In this document: one piece after another, positions 31,791 to 43,568 of the stretch
How the letters are laid out: each line of letters opens with the position of its first letter
Numbering within the stretch: the first letter of the stretch is position 1
Assembly: GCA_033807775.1 (NCBI GenBank)
Contig: CM066327.1
Location: 91,782,295-91,846,294 of the forward strand
Reading direction: 5' to 3'
Origin: Saussurea involucrata
Lineage: Eukaryota > Streptophyta > Magnoliopsida > Asterales > Asteraceae
Length of the DNA: 64,000 nt
Position numbers and translations under genes: made by a program
Notes under the pieces: model-generated
Seen by the model: only the letters and a program-made list of their open reading frames with translations
What the model was told of the DNA's origin: nothing
The model's database searches: none

Positions 31791-34339
31791 TGTCACACCC
31801 CTCTAAAGCGGAAACACGGGATGTCACAGCTAAATGTTTCAAAAGCATAAGGTAGAAGACAACACACAATCATCATATCAAATAAAATTTCAAATTGCAT
31901 ATGTCTTTGAAATATAAATTGTCCAAATGTAAAAACAGTCTTGACATGATGAAAAACGAAGTTGGATGTCGCTAGTGTAGTGCCTTCTAGATTTCATCCT
32001 TACTTGGTGTTTCTTGAAAAGCATGTAAATGAGAGTGTCAACAATAAAAATAGTTGGTGAGTTCATAGGTTTTGTATGCACTACAAGTTTTTAATGCAAG
32101 TTGGTAAGCTCCGCACTTTCAAAGAAAGTAGTACAACACTCGGTTGTAAAGTTTGTCGTTTTGAATTGCATGCTCATGGTATATAATGTGATGCCTAAGA
32201 GGTAGCAAGCTAAGCCATTACCCAAACCTCCCGACCTTGTATTAGTTTGCCCCGAGTCATCATGTTCTATCACTAACATGGCGTTGTAACAATTATGCAC
32301 TTACTTTACCGTAACTGGGTGGTCAACCAAATAACGTTATCCATAATTATCATGGCTCACACACGTGAGTTAAATAGGTAATATAAAAATGTGGGGACTT
32401 TTTGTATGATAGCATAAACTCAGAAGCTTTAACATGTGCACACGTACCATAGAGAGCGTTTAAACATGCGTAGTATTTCAGTAATAAAACAATTGATATC
32501 GAATAAAGTTTGTAACATGCTTTCCACCCCAAAATGTATAAAACAGTAAAAAGGGGCTATGAAGACTCACGGTGAATAGCGTAGATGTTCCCAAGGGATG
32601 CGTAATGTGATCCGTAAAGCGATCCTATGCCGATCCTACGAATTTAAGGACACTAGTAAGATTCTAGGTTCTAGACCTTAGTCCTTAGTGTCGTTTAATT
32701 ATACAAATCAACATAAAATGCCTTCGATGAAATTTAGTTTGTATGTTGTTTATAGGTTCATCGATATTAATAGTTAATATCCAAACGTTACATATGATAA
32801 TTCGAGATTACCGCAATTTCGTCAGGACAAGTGACGAAAAGGGTTAATAATTAGGAATCATATGTATAGTATATAAAGTTAGGAGTTAGGTTATATATGT
32901 TACATATATACCGCAATTTCATCGTAAAATTATGAAAAGGGTTCAAAATGAAATGTTAGATGTTAGAGTATAAATAAAATGAGTAAGTAAATATATATAC
33001 GTATATTCTACAATTTCATCACAAGAATGATGAAACGGGTTCAAGAGTTAGCTTTTAGCTATAGTAAAATGCATAATCATATAGTATATATACATATTCC
33101 ACAATTTCATCACAAGAATGATGAAACGGGTTCAAGAGATAGCATATAGCTATAATATGATATAGTTGTTAGCTGTCCAGAATTAGTAGTCACTTTCGGT
33201 AAATTTTCGGATGACTTCCAGAGATCGTTAGGTTCTGATATTTTACGACCAAGTACTTCCATGTGTTAGGAGACTTTTGACATAAGATTCATGATTTTTA
33301 GAGTAGTTTAAGTGCATGAAATAATTCTTGACGTAAACTGCGACAGAAAAACGTTGCTGTTGCGCACTGTTTTTGTGCATACTGTTTGAAGGTCGAAAGC
33401 TTAATGTTTTTCAAAGATTCCAGTTGGGTTTGATTCTTAACTCATAAAAGAAAATTCCAGAAGAAAAATCACCCCATTTGGAGCATTTTTGGCCATGCAA
33501 AGTCACTGGTAAAATCTGACAGATTGTTGTTGGAAAAAGCTTCTTTATATAAAGGCTTTATTTCTATTGGTTCTTCCAAAGATTTGTTCTTTTTGTTTAA
33601 CCACGATTTTTGACACCCAAATCCAGTATTTTCAGATGAAAAACATTACTTTTTGTTTACACAATCCACATGCAATGAACTTAGACAAATCATCTTGTCA
33701 AAACATTTTCAAAAATTGTTGTTTTTGAGTTTTTGTGAAAACATTCAAGTAAAACATTCTTAGATCACTAATATTGGTTTGATGATGGATTCATCACACT
33801 TTTAATAACATGCAAAGTGTTATGGTGATGAATCTACAAACATTAGGATGCCAAGAAATGTTTTAGCAAGAATAAGGTGTAAAACTAGAGTAGAAGTAGA
33901 TGAAACATTGAAGAAATGCAAGATTAACACAAGAAAAGTGTAAGTGTTGTTGTATAAGAAGTTTTACCTTGAAAGTACTTGTGTTCTTGGTGTTCTTGAG
34001 TGTAGAAGGGCTGGACCTTGGAGGTTTAGTTGAGAGCAAAAGAGAGAAAAGAGAGAAAACTCTAGAGAGAAAATGAGAGAATGAGAAAAGAGGTGAGGAA
34101 ATGAGAGAGTGAGGGGGTTTTAAGGAGAGAGGGGGGGGGGGGGGGGGGTTTAGAGAGAGAGTGAGAGTGTGTGGGGTGTGGTTTTGTATAAAATGATTGT
34201 GTTTATATTTTTATTTTTTATTTATTTTTATTTATTTTCATTATTTGAATTATTAGACATTTTAAGTTAATTGCTATTAATAATAATAATACTAGTTGAA
34301 TTTGCTAGTATTTATTTTTGTGAGGTATATATATATATA

Positions 34340-34385
<46 letters not shown>

Positions 34386-34574
34386 AGATGTTTTTAGTTG
34401 GCCTTTTATGAGATGTATGGATAATTTCTTAATTTGAGGGGTATTAGGCAAAAATCCTAGATTTTTCCTACTGTATCGGTTTTACTGCTAAAATTCGACA
34501 GTGTGACATATAATATCTGTATCTGATATGTTCAGTGCAGTTCTAACCTGAACGCGAAATTGACGGTTGTCACA
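31791..34574 (-). repeat. 5' LTR of gypsy G
   Basis: 2784 bp. On the minus strand it runs TGTGACAACCGTC...AGGGGTGTGACA. It includes an 18-bp poly-G run (34131-34148) and a long TA microsatellite (34326-34387), both longer than in the 3' LTR. Confidence 0.93.
32817..33127. repeat. Four hairpin repeats in the gypsy G 5' LTR
   Basis: The same stem-loop series as in the other LTR (first TTTCGTCA/TGACGAAA at 32817-32839, last TTTCATCA/TGATGAAA near 33106-33127). All stems are intact here. Confidence 0.8.
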
Positions 34575-35623
34575 ACGTGGGCAATCCTTCTGTCTGGGGT
34601 CTGTCACTCGCAGTGAATATCTTGCTTTTACAGAATTGCCACAAAGAGTTAAGTGTCAGAATCAACAGAGGCTCTGTAGTGGAGTGAGCTCTGTGATATG
34701 AGACCTGTCTTTTTGTCTCCTCTTAGCTTGTACCTTTACCAAAAACGTTTGAAAATTCATTGGAGAGGATCGATAGAGTCTTTAGCACAAAATTTTCATC
34801 CACAGAGGCTTTGGGGCTCTGTCAAAGCCAGTAGAGGCTATATGAGTGAAAATTTCTAATAACTAAAGATTCATAAAAGTTTTTGATCATCCAAAGTTTT
34901 AATTGTTTTAAACATTGTTTTTAGGACATATTTGGAAATTAGTGTCCTAGAAAACTGTTTAGGAAAAGATTTTGTGCGAGTAGCCTTTGAATACCTAGGT
35001 TATTCAACATAAGTTTTGTGGTGGAGTGAACTTTATGACTAGAAACCTTCTTTAAGACATTTAAGTTGATCGATTGAGATCCCGTATGAAATTTGCAGTT
35101 ATAGAGGATCTGACTTACAGAGGCTCTGTTGAGCTCAGCAGAGGCTCTATGACCATAAATTTCTAATAACGGACAACTCAACAATCTTTTTGGTTAGGAA
35201 TGTCTTAAACAGTGTTTCTAGGACATTTTTGGAAATTGGTGTCCTAGAAAATTGTTTTCAAAAAGGATTTGTACGAGGTACTTATCTTTTGGCTCTCCTT
35301 TGCTTCGGCAAAAACCTTCACTTCTGTAGATTTGGTTGACCACTTCTCTTCTTTGGTTCCCACTTGAATTAGCAGCTTCCGTAGACTAGTTCAAGGTCTC
35401 CTTCTGCTCCCCTTTGACCTATGCTTGGATCAAGTGAGATAAGTAATGCACATAACATAGGTCAAACTCACAAGACGTTCTATGGAGATCGACAGAGGTT
35501 CTGATCAATCCCACAAAAGCTCTGTTGGTTACAGAACTTTTGGTGGTAAAGAATTTACATGCAGAAGAGTTCAAATATATACATATATACAAGAGGATCA
35601 AATCTAACTTACAGAGGATTTAA
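34575..35623 (-). other. Copia B post-pol region (non-coding)
   Basis: This stretch lies between the pol end and the gypsy G insertion. It matches 49161-50262 of Copia A in reverse. It holds two diverged copies of a block with GGACAT...TGTCC (near 34924 and 35220), offset 297 bp, and perfect 11-mers CAGAGGCTCTG at 34666 and 35118. No ORF. Confidence 0.7.
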
Positions 35624-38600
35624 CTCATGTAATCATACCCAACTTACCCACCAAGAAAATGAATCTTTTCTCATCAAGTGCTTTGGTGAATAAGTCTGCA
35701 AGCTGGTATTCAGTGGACACAAAGTGCATTTCGATTGTTCCATGTTCAACATGATGCTTCAGAAAGTGGTAACGGATATCGATATGCTTTATTTTTTAGT
35801 GTTGTACTGGATTGGCAGAGATAGCTATGGCACTTTTTGAGTCACAGAGGATGGGTATCTTGTAGATGATGTGACAGTAGTCCTTTAGCTGAGTTTTCAT
35901 CCACAGAACTTGGGAGCAACAACTAGCAGCAGCAATATACTCAGCTTCTGTTGTAGATGTCGACACACAGTTCTGCTTCTTTGAAGTCCAGCTTACTAGT
36001 TTACCACCTAGCAATTTACAACTCCCAGAGGTGCTCTTTCGGTCTAGCTTGCATCCTCCATAATCTGAATCTGTGTATGCCTTAAGATCAAAGCCAGAGT
36101 TCTTCGGATACCAGAGCCCAAGATTTTTGGTCCCTTTGAGGTATCTAAAGATCCTTTTTACAGTAATGAGGTGGGATTCCTTTGGGTTAGCTTGATATCT
36201 TGCACAGAGGCATGTGGCATACATTATATCAGGTCTACTTGCGGTTAAGTATAAAAGTGACCCAATCATACCTCTGTAGAGCTTGCACTATATAGATTTG
36301 CCATTTGGATCTGAGTATAACTTATTTCCATTGGCCATTGGGGTCTTCATTACAGAGGCATCAGAGAGACTAAATTTTGAAAGAATGTCAGAGACATATT
36401 TAGCTTGATTTATAAAAGTTCCCTCTGATGTTTGTTTTACTTGGAGTCCGAGGAAGAAGGTTAATTCTCCCATCATACTAATTTCAAACTCACTCTGCAT
36501 GACCCGAAGATAATATCATCCACATAGATCTGTACAAGCAGAATCTCATCACCTTTTCTTTTGTAAAACAAAGTAGTATCTGTCGTACCTCTGTCGAAAT
36601 CATTATCAAGAAGAAAGGTTGAAAGTCTTTTGTACCATGCTTTGGAGCCTGTTTTAGTTCATACAGAGCTTTGTCGAGATAATAGACATATTTTGGGTAC
36701 TTGGAACTTTCAAACCCTGGTGGCTGTTGGACGTATACTTGTTCTTGGATTTCACCATTTCGAAAGACAGATTTTACATCCATCTGAAAGACTTTGAAAC
36801 CTCTGTGGGTTGCGAAGGCTAAGAAGATTCTTATAGCTTCGAGCCGTGCGACAGGGACAAAAGTTTCATCGTAATCAATGCCTTCTTCTTGGTGATATCC
36901 CTTGGCCACCAATCTCGCTTTATTTCTAATGACCACCACGTCCTCATCCTTCTTGTTTCTAAAGACCCATTTAGTCCCTATTGCTTGTTTCCCCTTTAGT
37001 AGAGGAACTAGGGTCCATACCTTGTTTCTCTCAAACTGCAGAAGCTCTTCTTGTATAGCATCTACCCAGTTTGGATCATCTAGGGCTTCAGAAATGCGTT
37101 TTGGCTCGATCACACTGATAAAATTTGTAAAGAAACAAAAATTGGCAGTGGCTGATCTTGTCTTTACTTTATCAGAAGGATCGCCAATGATTTGGATTTG
37201 AGGATGAATCATAGTCCACTTGGTAGTCCTGGGGAGATGGTCATTCGCATCATCAAGTTGAACCTCTGTGGTTGCACTTGTCGGTTCTTATGCAACCTCT
37301 GTAGTTGATGGCACTTATGTGCTTGAACTTGGTATTGCAGCTTGTGGGATTATTGGAATTTGTTCCTCTGAGGATGTAGAGACTGAGTCCTCGTTTTCCT
37401 CTGGTATTGGTTCCTCTGTGGATGCTGGAGTTGGTATTTCCAGTGCCTCTGTTGTAGAATCTTTAGTTGTTTCATCTTCTGTTGGCTCCCCCTCAGCACG
37501 TGCATCTGCATGATTTACAGAAGAGGATGAAGTATTTAATGGACCACTTAGAGATATAGCTGACTCAGTCTGGCCTGCAGAAGATGTTTCTCTAGAGGCT
37601 CTAGCAGCTCCGGCAGAGGGATCAATATCATCATGGAACAACTCTTCAAATAGCAGATTTAAGTTTGCTTCTCTTGTCTTTGAGATGCCAGAGGATTCCT
37701 TCTTTAGACCGAGTTCTTAACTGACTTGTTCAGAAGTCTTCTGGAAGGAATCGTCAAAAGAGACATTGATGCTTTCCACGATAGAGCAAGACCGCAGAAG
37801 ATAAACTCTGTAGGCCTTTGAAGTGGCAGAGTATCCTATGAACTTTCCTTCGTCAGCTTTCACATCGAACTTCCCTCTGGCTTCTCTATCATTTAAGACG
37901 AAGCACTTACATCCAAAGACATGGACGAACTTGATGTTAGGTCGCCTCTGATTGATCAATTGGTAAGGGGTCTTGATGTGGCTTTTAACTACGGTTGATC
38001 GATTTTGGGTATAACAAGCTGTTGATATAGCTTCTGCCCAGAAAGAGATTGGTAATCCAGATGCAGTTAGCATAGTTTTTGCGGCCTCCACAAGCGTTCT
38101 GTTCTTTCGTTCAACTAAGCCGTTTTGTTGTGGAGTGCGTGCTGCAGAGAAGTTCTGTGAAATGCCTTCTTCGGTGAGATAAGCTTCAATGACAGAGTTT
38201 TTAAATTTTGTGCCATTGTCGCTTCTCAACTTTTGGATTTTGCACTCGTACAGAACCTGGATCCTTTTCATTAGGTTTATCATAGTGTTAGGAACATCTG
38301 ATTTCTTTCTGACAAACTCCACCCATGTATATCTTGAGTATTCATCGATCACCACAAGTATGTATTTCTTGCCTCCTAGGCTCTGCGTAGCAATTGAACC
38401 ACAGAGGTCGACATGAAGCATGTGCAGAGGCCTAGGACAAGACACATCAGTCTTTCCTTTGTGGGAAGCCTTCTTAAGCTTGCCCATTTCACATGCTGAG
38501 CATAGATGATCTTTGTTGAACTTAACATTCGGCAGACCTTTCACAAGATCAAGTTTTACAAGCTTACCTAGAGTCTGGAAGTTCAGATGGCAGAACCTGT

Positions 38601-39021
38601 TGTGCCATAACCAGGCTTCTTCATTTTTGCAAGCAATAAAGCAGAGCTTGTCTTCTTTGTTCTTGACGCTAAAGTTCATTAGATATAGATCTCCCCTTCT
38701 TTCAGCCCGCAGAAGTTCGACTCCAGTGTCTTCTCCTTGCAGAGAGCAGAATGTTCTTTTGAACATCACATCGAAGCCAGTATCGCAAAGTTGGCTGACA
38801 CTTAGAAGATTGTGCTTAAGGCTATCCACATATGCAACTTTGCATACTTCGATCTTTTCCTTTTTGATGACTCCGTAGCCTTTAATATATCCCTTTTTGT
38901 TGTCCCCAAAAGTTACAGATCCTCCATTGAGTTTTTCTTTGTAAGAGGATAGTAAACCTCTGTCGCCAGTCATGTGCCGCGAGCACCCGGAGTCAAGATA
39001 CCAGATCGGCACATACTGTTT
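35624..39021 (-). pseudogene. Copia B pol (protease, integrase, RT, RNase H)
   Basis: This starts in frame with gag at the spliced-looking junction 39022/39021. Domains in order: protease WYLDSGCSRH (DSG near 38994); GAG-pre-integrase with WHNRFCHL and CSACEMGK; integrase DDE (LHVDLCGSI, RSDNGTKF, RKNRTLVEA); a Ser/Thr/Glu-rich linker; RT (TKWVFRNKKDED, YDETFVPVARLEAIRIFLAFA, YVDD at 36515-36526); and RNase H (KAYTDSDYGGCKLDRKSTSG, STTEAEYIAAASCCSQ, CDSKSAIAIS). The order IN-RT-RH is Ty1/copia. Lesions are a stop at 37717, shifts around 37215, 36630 and 36490 (with a ~37-nt loss after YVDDIIFG), and TAA after NPVQH (35796), before the last RNase H motif. Confidence 0.9.
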
Positions 39022-39376
39022 CTCACTATCGGAGTCGGATGAGCTGACTTCTACCATTCCACAGAACAAGGCGTTTTTGTCGCCTTCATCAGATGATTCG
39101 TCTGACAGCCAGTTCTCCTGATTCACCATTAGCGACTTCTGAGCATAATAATCCGCTTTCTTTTTGTAGTAAGCAGAATCCCTCTGAGGGCGGTTTGGTT
39201 TGCTCCTGCAGTCAGCGGCATAGTGTCCTGGCTTGCCACAGTTGAAACATCCTTGGTTCTGGGAACCGTTGACAGCTCTGTCGTCCGACCTCTATCGGTC
39301 ACCACCTTTATCACCTATGTCATTCGAACCTTCTCTTCCTTTGCCATCCCTTCCATCACGTTCATACTCATCCTTC
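39022..39376 (-). pseudogene. Copia B gag C-terminal part (zinc knuckle)
   Basis: This continues the gag broken at 56515 by Copia A. It codes DEYERDGRDGKGREGSND, a TAG (GGDR then stop, near 39297), a complete zinc knuckle CFNCGKPGHYAADC, then NQENWLSDESSDEGDKNALFCG and SSSDSDSE. It then enters protease (KQYVPIWYLDSGC) with no gap in frame. In A and C the same SDSDSE is followed by GTATCC and about 1.76 kb more. Confidence 0.9.
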
Positions 39377-40105
39377 TGTTAGCTCCAATCTTTCTGTTAA
39401 TAGAAGTATTGAAAAATAGGCTAAGTATAGAAGTCGTCGACAGAGGCTCTGCCGAGTAGCCGAGTAACCGAGAAGACAGAAGTCTTCGACAGAGCCTCTG
39501 CCGGGTTAGCCAAGAAGACCGAAGTAAAGAAGCAACATAAGACTCTTCTAAACGGACAAGGCCACAGAGCTTATGTCATACTTGACAGAGCCTCTGTGGT
39601 AAAAAGAAGATCTACGCAAAAGATCTAAACAAGGACAAACGTGCTTCTTACAATATCTGTCATTCGAAGGTTCTGAAGATCATTCTGACAAGGCGTGACC
39701 TGACAACTCCACGTGTCAAACTCTGATAGGTTTCAGCCTAAAGCAGAATACGGAGCATTTAATGAACGTTGTATCTGCAACAGTTCCAGAATAGTGTTTT
39801 GTACCTTCCAGCAACTGTTCAAAGCAGTGTCTTAGTACCTACCATCCTTAGTATCTAAATTTTGCACGACACACACACCTTTAGAGCAGATTCTTATCAA
39901 ACCTTTCGGTGTTCTTGGTGTTCTTATTATATCAAATAAAGTGAATCATTGAGCTATTTATCTGTCTTATTTACACTTCTTGTATTTGATATTGTGTGTT
40001 ATTCTACCTCATTATATCTGTTAGTTCGTTAAAACGCTTCCGCATTATATATTGTTTGAACTAATTAGATAGAATCATCATTGTTAAGCAAAACAAGAAC
40101 CAACA
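39377..40105 (+). repeat. 5' LTR of Copia A
   Basis: 729 bp, TGTTAGCTCC...GAACCAACA. It is 58 bp shorter than the 3' LTR. The missing piece (56211-56268 in the 3' LTR) holds the AATAAATAG/TATA-like region, so this LTR has probably lost its promoter core. It has a G-box in CCACGTGTC (about 39712) and perfect CAGAGSCTCTG at 39441, 39490 and 39586. Confidence 0.93.
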
Positions 40106-40119
40106 ATTGGTATCAGAGC
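40106..40119 (+). other. Primer-binding site of Copia A (tRNA-iMet type)
   Basis: ATTGGTATCAGAGC directly after the LTR end CCAACA. About 290 bp of untranslated leader follows before gag. Confidence 0.93.
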
Positions 40120-40408
40120 GGTTCTTGATTTTCTATATCAAGAGATCCTCACTTACAATAATTTTTGGTAGAAACTTGGACTTTTAACCTATTTTTCATA
40201 TCTTTCAAAACAGCATCTGTTTTTCTGCCATTCTCGACCTGTTTCGAATTTGGTAAACTTACAGAATCTGTTTCTTCGGTTAAATCTCCATTTTAGTGCA
40301 TTGTTCAAAGGTTTTAAAGCTTATAAAAATCATAAGAAACATCCACTTCATTCTCTGAAGGTTTACTGTTCATACCCTATTTTTCTTGATTTCTCAAACC
40401 CTTTCAAA

Positions 40409-41814
40409 ATGACAAACACAAACAACTTCTTCACCGCTGGTTCTTTAACCAAACCACCCACGCTACTCAGAGATGAGTACCTTCAATGGAAGATACGAAT
40501 GATTCACTTCTTCGAGGGTACTGACAAAGAACTCATGTACTATATCAACAATCCTCCTTTCGTACCAATGATCACAGTACCCCGTGTACCTGCCACAGAT
40601 GACACTCCTGAAATCCCTGAGCACACGAAACCAAAGACCAAGGACAAGTGGTCAGATCCTGATTGGGCAAAATATGAAGTTGCTCAGAAGACTAAGAGAC
40701 TTCTGATAATGGCCATACCCAATGACCTTTTCCAATCCTTAGATGTGTGTGAATCTGCATATGATCTGTGGAATGAACTGGAAAAACAACTGGAGGGTGG
40801 GGCCAAAACTCAGAAGAACCGCAGAGGCCAATGCATCAACGAGTACTACGCATTCAAAGCTCTGCCGACAGAACCTCTGCAGACAACATATGATCGGTTC
40901 AACTCTCTAATCAACACATGTGCAAAAAGTTCAGAATCCACAGAACTTCAGAGGAAAACAATGTCATGTTCCTAAAGAGTCTCAATGATGAATGGATCCA
41001 GTTGTCTATGTCTCTAAAAACAAATCAAGACTTAGACTCCTGGACTCTGTCAGATCTCTATGGAACGTTGGCAACCCAAGAGCCTCAGATTGCACAAGCA
41101 AAAATTCAAATCAGTGCACCTCTTGCGCTGGTTGGTAAGGCTACAGAAGATAAAGAGAAACCGAAAAAGGAGAAAGCAGTGGAAGAAAAGAAAAAGAAGA
41201 AGATCTTGATCGTTGATAGTGAAGATGAGGAGGTGGTGGAATAAGAAGAGACATCAATGGCCTCTATTGCTAAATCGTTAGCCCTTTTGACAAGGGAATT
41301 CAGCAGAGGTTACCAGAAGAAGTCTGGTAATGAACGCTATGGAAGAGATGATCGAGGAAGAGAAGGGTCAAATGAAAGGAACAACAGAGGTAGCGACCAA
41401 CAGAGGTCGACTGACAGAGGTGGTGACCGACAGAGGTCAGACGATAAAGTTGGCAACACTCCACAGAACCAAGTATGTTACAACAGTGGTAAGCCATGCC
41501 ACTACGCCAATGAATGTAGAACTGAAAGAGGTGGTGACCGACAGAGGTCGGACGACAGAGCTGGCAACGGTTCCCAGAACCAAGGATGTTTTAACTGTGG
41601 CAAGTCAGGTTATTATGCCGCTGACTGCATGAGCAAATCAAACCTACCACAGAGGGACTCTGCTTACTACAAAAATAAAGCGGAGTTTTATGCTCAAAAG
41701 TCGCTAATGGTGATTCAGGAGAACTGGCTGTCAGACGAATCATCTGATGAAGGCGACAAAAACGCCTTATTCTGTGGAATGGCAGAGGTCAGCTCATCCG
41801 ACTCCGATAGTGAG
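40409..41814 (+). pseudogene. Copia A gag (exon part)
   Basis: ATG at 40409 (MTNTNNFFTAGSLTKPPTLL), chosen because it aligns with C (59279) and B (57442). The capsid domain has YLQWKIRMIHFFEGTDKE, KTKRLLIMAIPNDLFQSL and YYAFKALPTEPLQTTYDRFNSL. A 2-bp insertion near 40918 shifts the frame, and TAA at 41242 follows DEEVVE. The nucleocapsid part has two zinc knuckles where B and C show one. Both are damaged: CYNSGKPCHYANEC (second Cys lost) and CFNCGKSGYYAADC (His to Tyr). They come from a 111-bp tandem duplication (about 41425/41536). It ends SSSDSDSE at the donor site; unspliced, the frame runs on to 41928. Confidence 0.88.
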
Positions 41815-43568
41815 GTATCCACTTCTGACTCTAACTCTAGTCAAGTAGAAGCTGATTTGCTCAAACTAAACATTGAATACACAGAATTTAAAAAGACTTG
41901 CGAAAGTATTCAAAAGAAGCTAGACTAAAATCTTTCAAGAAAATGATGAAATTGAAACAAACTGGAACAAACACATAAATCCTTTGAAAGAAAGGATTTC
42001 TGAACTTAACTCTGCATTAAAAACAAAATCTAAAGAACTTATGGACGTTGAGACCGACAGAATGAACATTCTAGCTCTTAAACATTATTTTCAAAAGGAA
42101 AGCGAAGTCCTCTGTCAAGATTTACTCCGAAGAGATTTGTTAATAAAGAAATATCAAGATGCACAGAAGGTGTACGAGAAAATTAATACACAAATAGGGA
42201 GACGGGGAATTGGCTTATGTGATATAGATCCATACACTGGAAACAAAAGAAACAAGTCTCTGTCCTCTCTATTTCATATTGGAAGTACAAAAAACCCGGT
42301 TTTCCAAATTTACTCTTTGTAAGCAAAAGGCGAAAAGTCTCTGGTGAAACCCACAGAAGGAAACCTTTGAATATGGTGAATGTGTGGTTTGAAAACACAG
42401 ATCTACCATCATCAGCCTCTGTCAAAAGTGCGTCCAAACCTAAGAAATTTCTGAAAACACAAGATCAGATAGGAATCTTTAAGTTTGGTAAACCCGAGAC
42501 TCAATCACAGGTTGCCTTTGTCTGCACTATAGATTCTGAGAAGAAACTATCGGCAGAAGCACCTGAGTTCTTGCCTGCTTCAACAGAAGAAAAACTGACT
42601 CATATTTCTGAAAAGGAATTATTGGAAATCGGTGAAAACAACTTTTATGAATGCCCCAGTACTTTCAATAATAGTCAAAATCTCTCTGATGACACCTTAA
42701 TGGATACTTCTGTTTACTTGGAAACTAATGAAAGCAAGTATGACACATGCTCTGAAAATCCAGCCTCTGTCGAAAGAGAACTAAGTGACTCAACCTCTGT
42801 ATATGAGGATGATTCATCCTCTGACGAATCTGAGACTGACTCTAAGTCAGAGATAGGACCTTGTGACACAGAGGATTTTAAACTACCCTCTGGAGTTCTT
42901 AACAGAACTATTCCTCCCAAGGAAAAAATCACAAGAGTTCCTATCTGTCCAGATTTTTTGGACATGTGTATACAAGCCAAAACCTCCCTTGAGCTTGAGA
43001 AAATCAAACGACAAAGGAAAACGTCCTCCCAAAATTCAACAAGTTCAAAGATTTCAAAACCCTTAAAACCTATTAACGAAAAACTTACATGGCAACAGAA
43101 GGGTAAGTGGGTTGAAAATAACAAAACTTTTTCTTCTGTGACAGTGAAACCAGCAGAAGTTCACCACAGAACGGGCTCATAGAAGGCTGCTCTCAACAAA
43201 GGATTTTGCAAACAACAATCTAGCCTACATGGGTCTTCTTGTAATAGGAAGTCAAATGTTAGGATAGAATGTAATGCCTCTGTGCCCCCATTTAATGTTT
43301 TCAATGAAAAGTTCAAGCAAATCTCTTCGCACATTCATTATTGTCATTGTTTTGATCTCATGTATCGATTAAATCAACACTTCTCAAGTCCGCACTGTTT
43401 CCTCTCTACACCCAAAAAGAACACTAAATTCAAGGGTAAGAAGAAACAAAATGGTTCTTCAAAAGAAGCTAAAACCAAATCCAAGAATGCTAAGGCAAAC
43501 TTGAAGACCCCTAACAAAGCTGGACCCATTTGAATATGGGTACCTAAAACTCTCTGATTGTCTTGCAG
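41815..43568 (+). other. Intron-like, coding (exitron-type) segment between gag and pol, Copia A
   Basis: It starts GAG|GTATCC and ends TGTCTTGCAG|AAG, 1754 bp, phase 0 on both sides. Copia B lacks exactly this stretch and reads SDSDSE-KQYVPIW in frame. Inside, the gag frame goes on: VSTSDSNSSQVEADLLKLN, a coiled-coil-prone part (41984-42322), then 42367-43182 with SKYDTCSENPASVERELSDS, VPICPDFLDMCIQAKTSLEL and LTWQQKGKW, then 43282-43533 with a Lys-rich tail ending NKAGPI before IWVPKTL and TGA, a few bases before the AG. Unspliced RNA would give a long Gag; spliced RNA would give Gag-Pol. Local shifts have damaged this copy. Confidence 0.75.

Larger units (their letters stand above)
23210..34574 (-). 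mobile_element. Gypsy G: Tekay-type chromovirus (11.4 kb)
   Basis: A complete LTR-to-LTR element on the minus strand: 5' LTR 31791-34574, Met primer site 31774-31786, small upstream ORF, gag, protease, RT, RNase H, integrase, chromodomain, polypurine tract 25959-25971, 3' LTR 23210-25958. The order RT-RH-IN marks Ty3/gypsy; the C-terminal chromodomain and long LTRs fit Tekay. Flanks GCGTG (23205-23209) and ACGTG (34575-34579) are a 5-bp target duplication with one change. The outer flanks join to give Copia B sequence (GGCGCGTG then GGCAATCC, compare GGCGCGTGTGCATTTC in the complement of A near 50262). The coding region has several stops and shifts. Confidence 0.93.

Noticed and set aside
41815..43568. 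The gag-pol segment as a simple deletion in Copia B
   Set aside because: The loss is exact at GT and AG, phase 0 on both sides, and the same borders exist in both A and C; a random deletion would rarely do this. It is still listed as inference about splicing.
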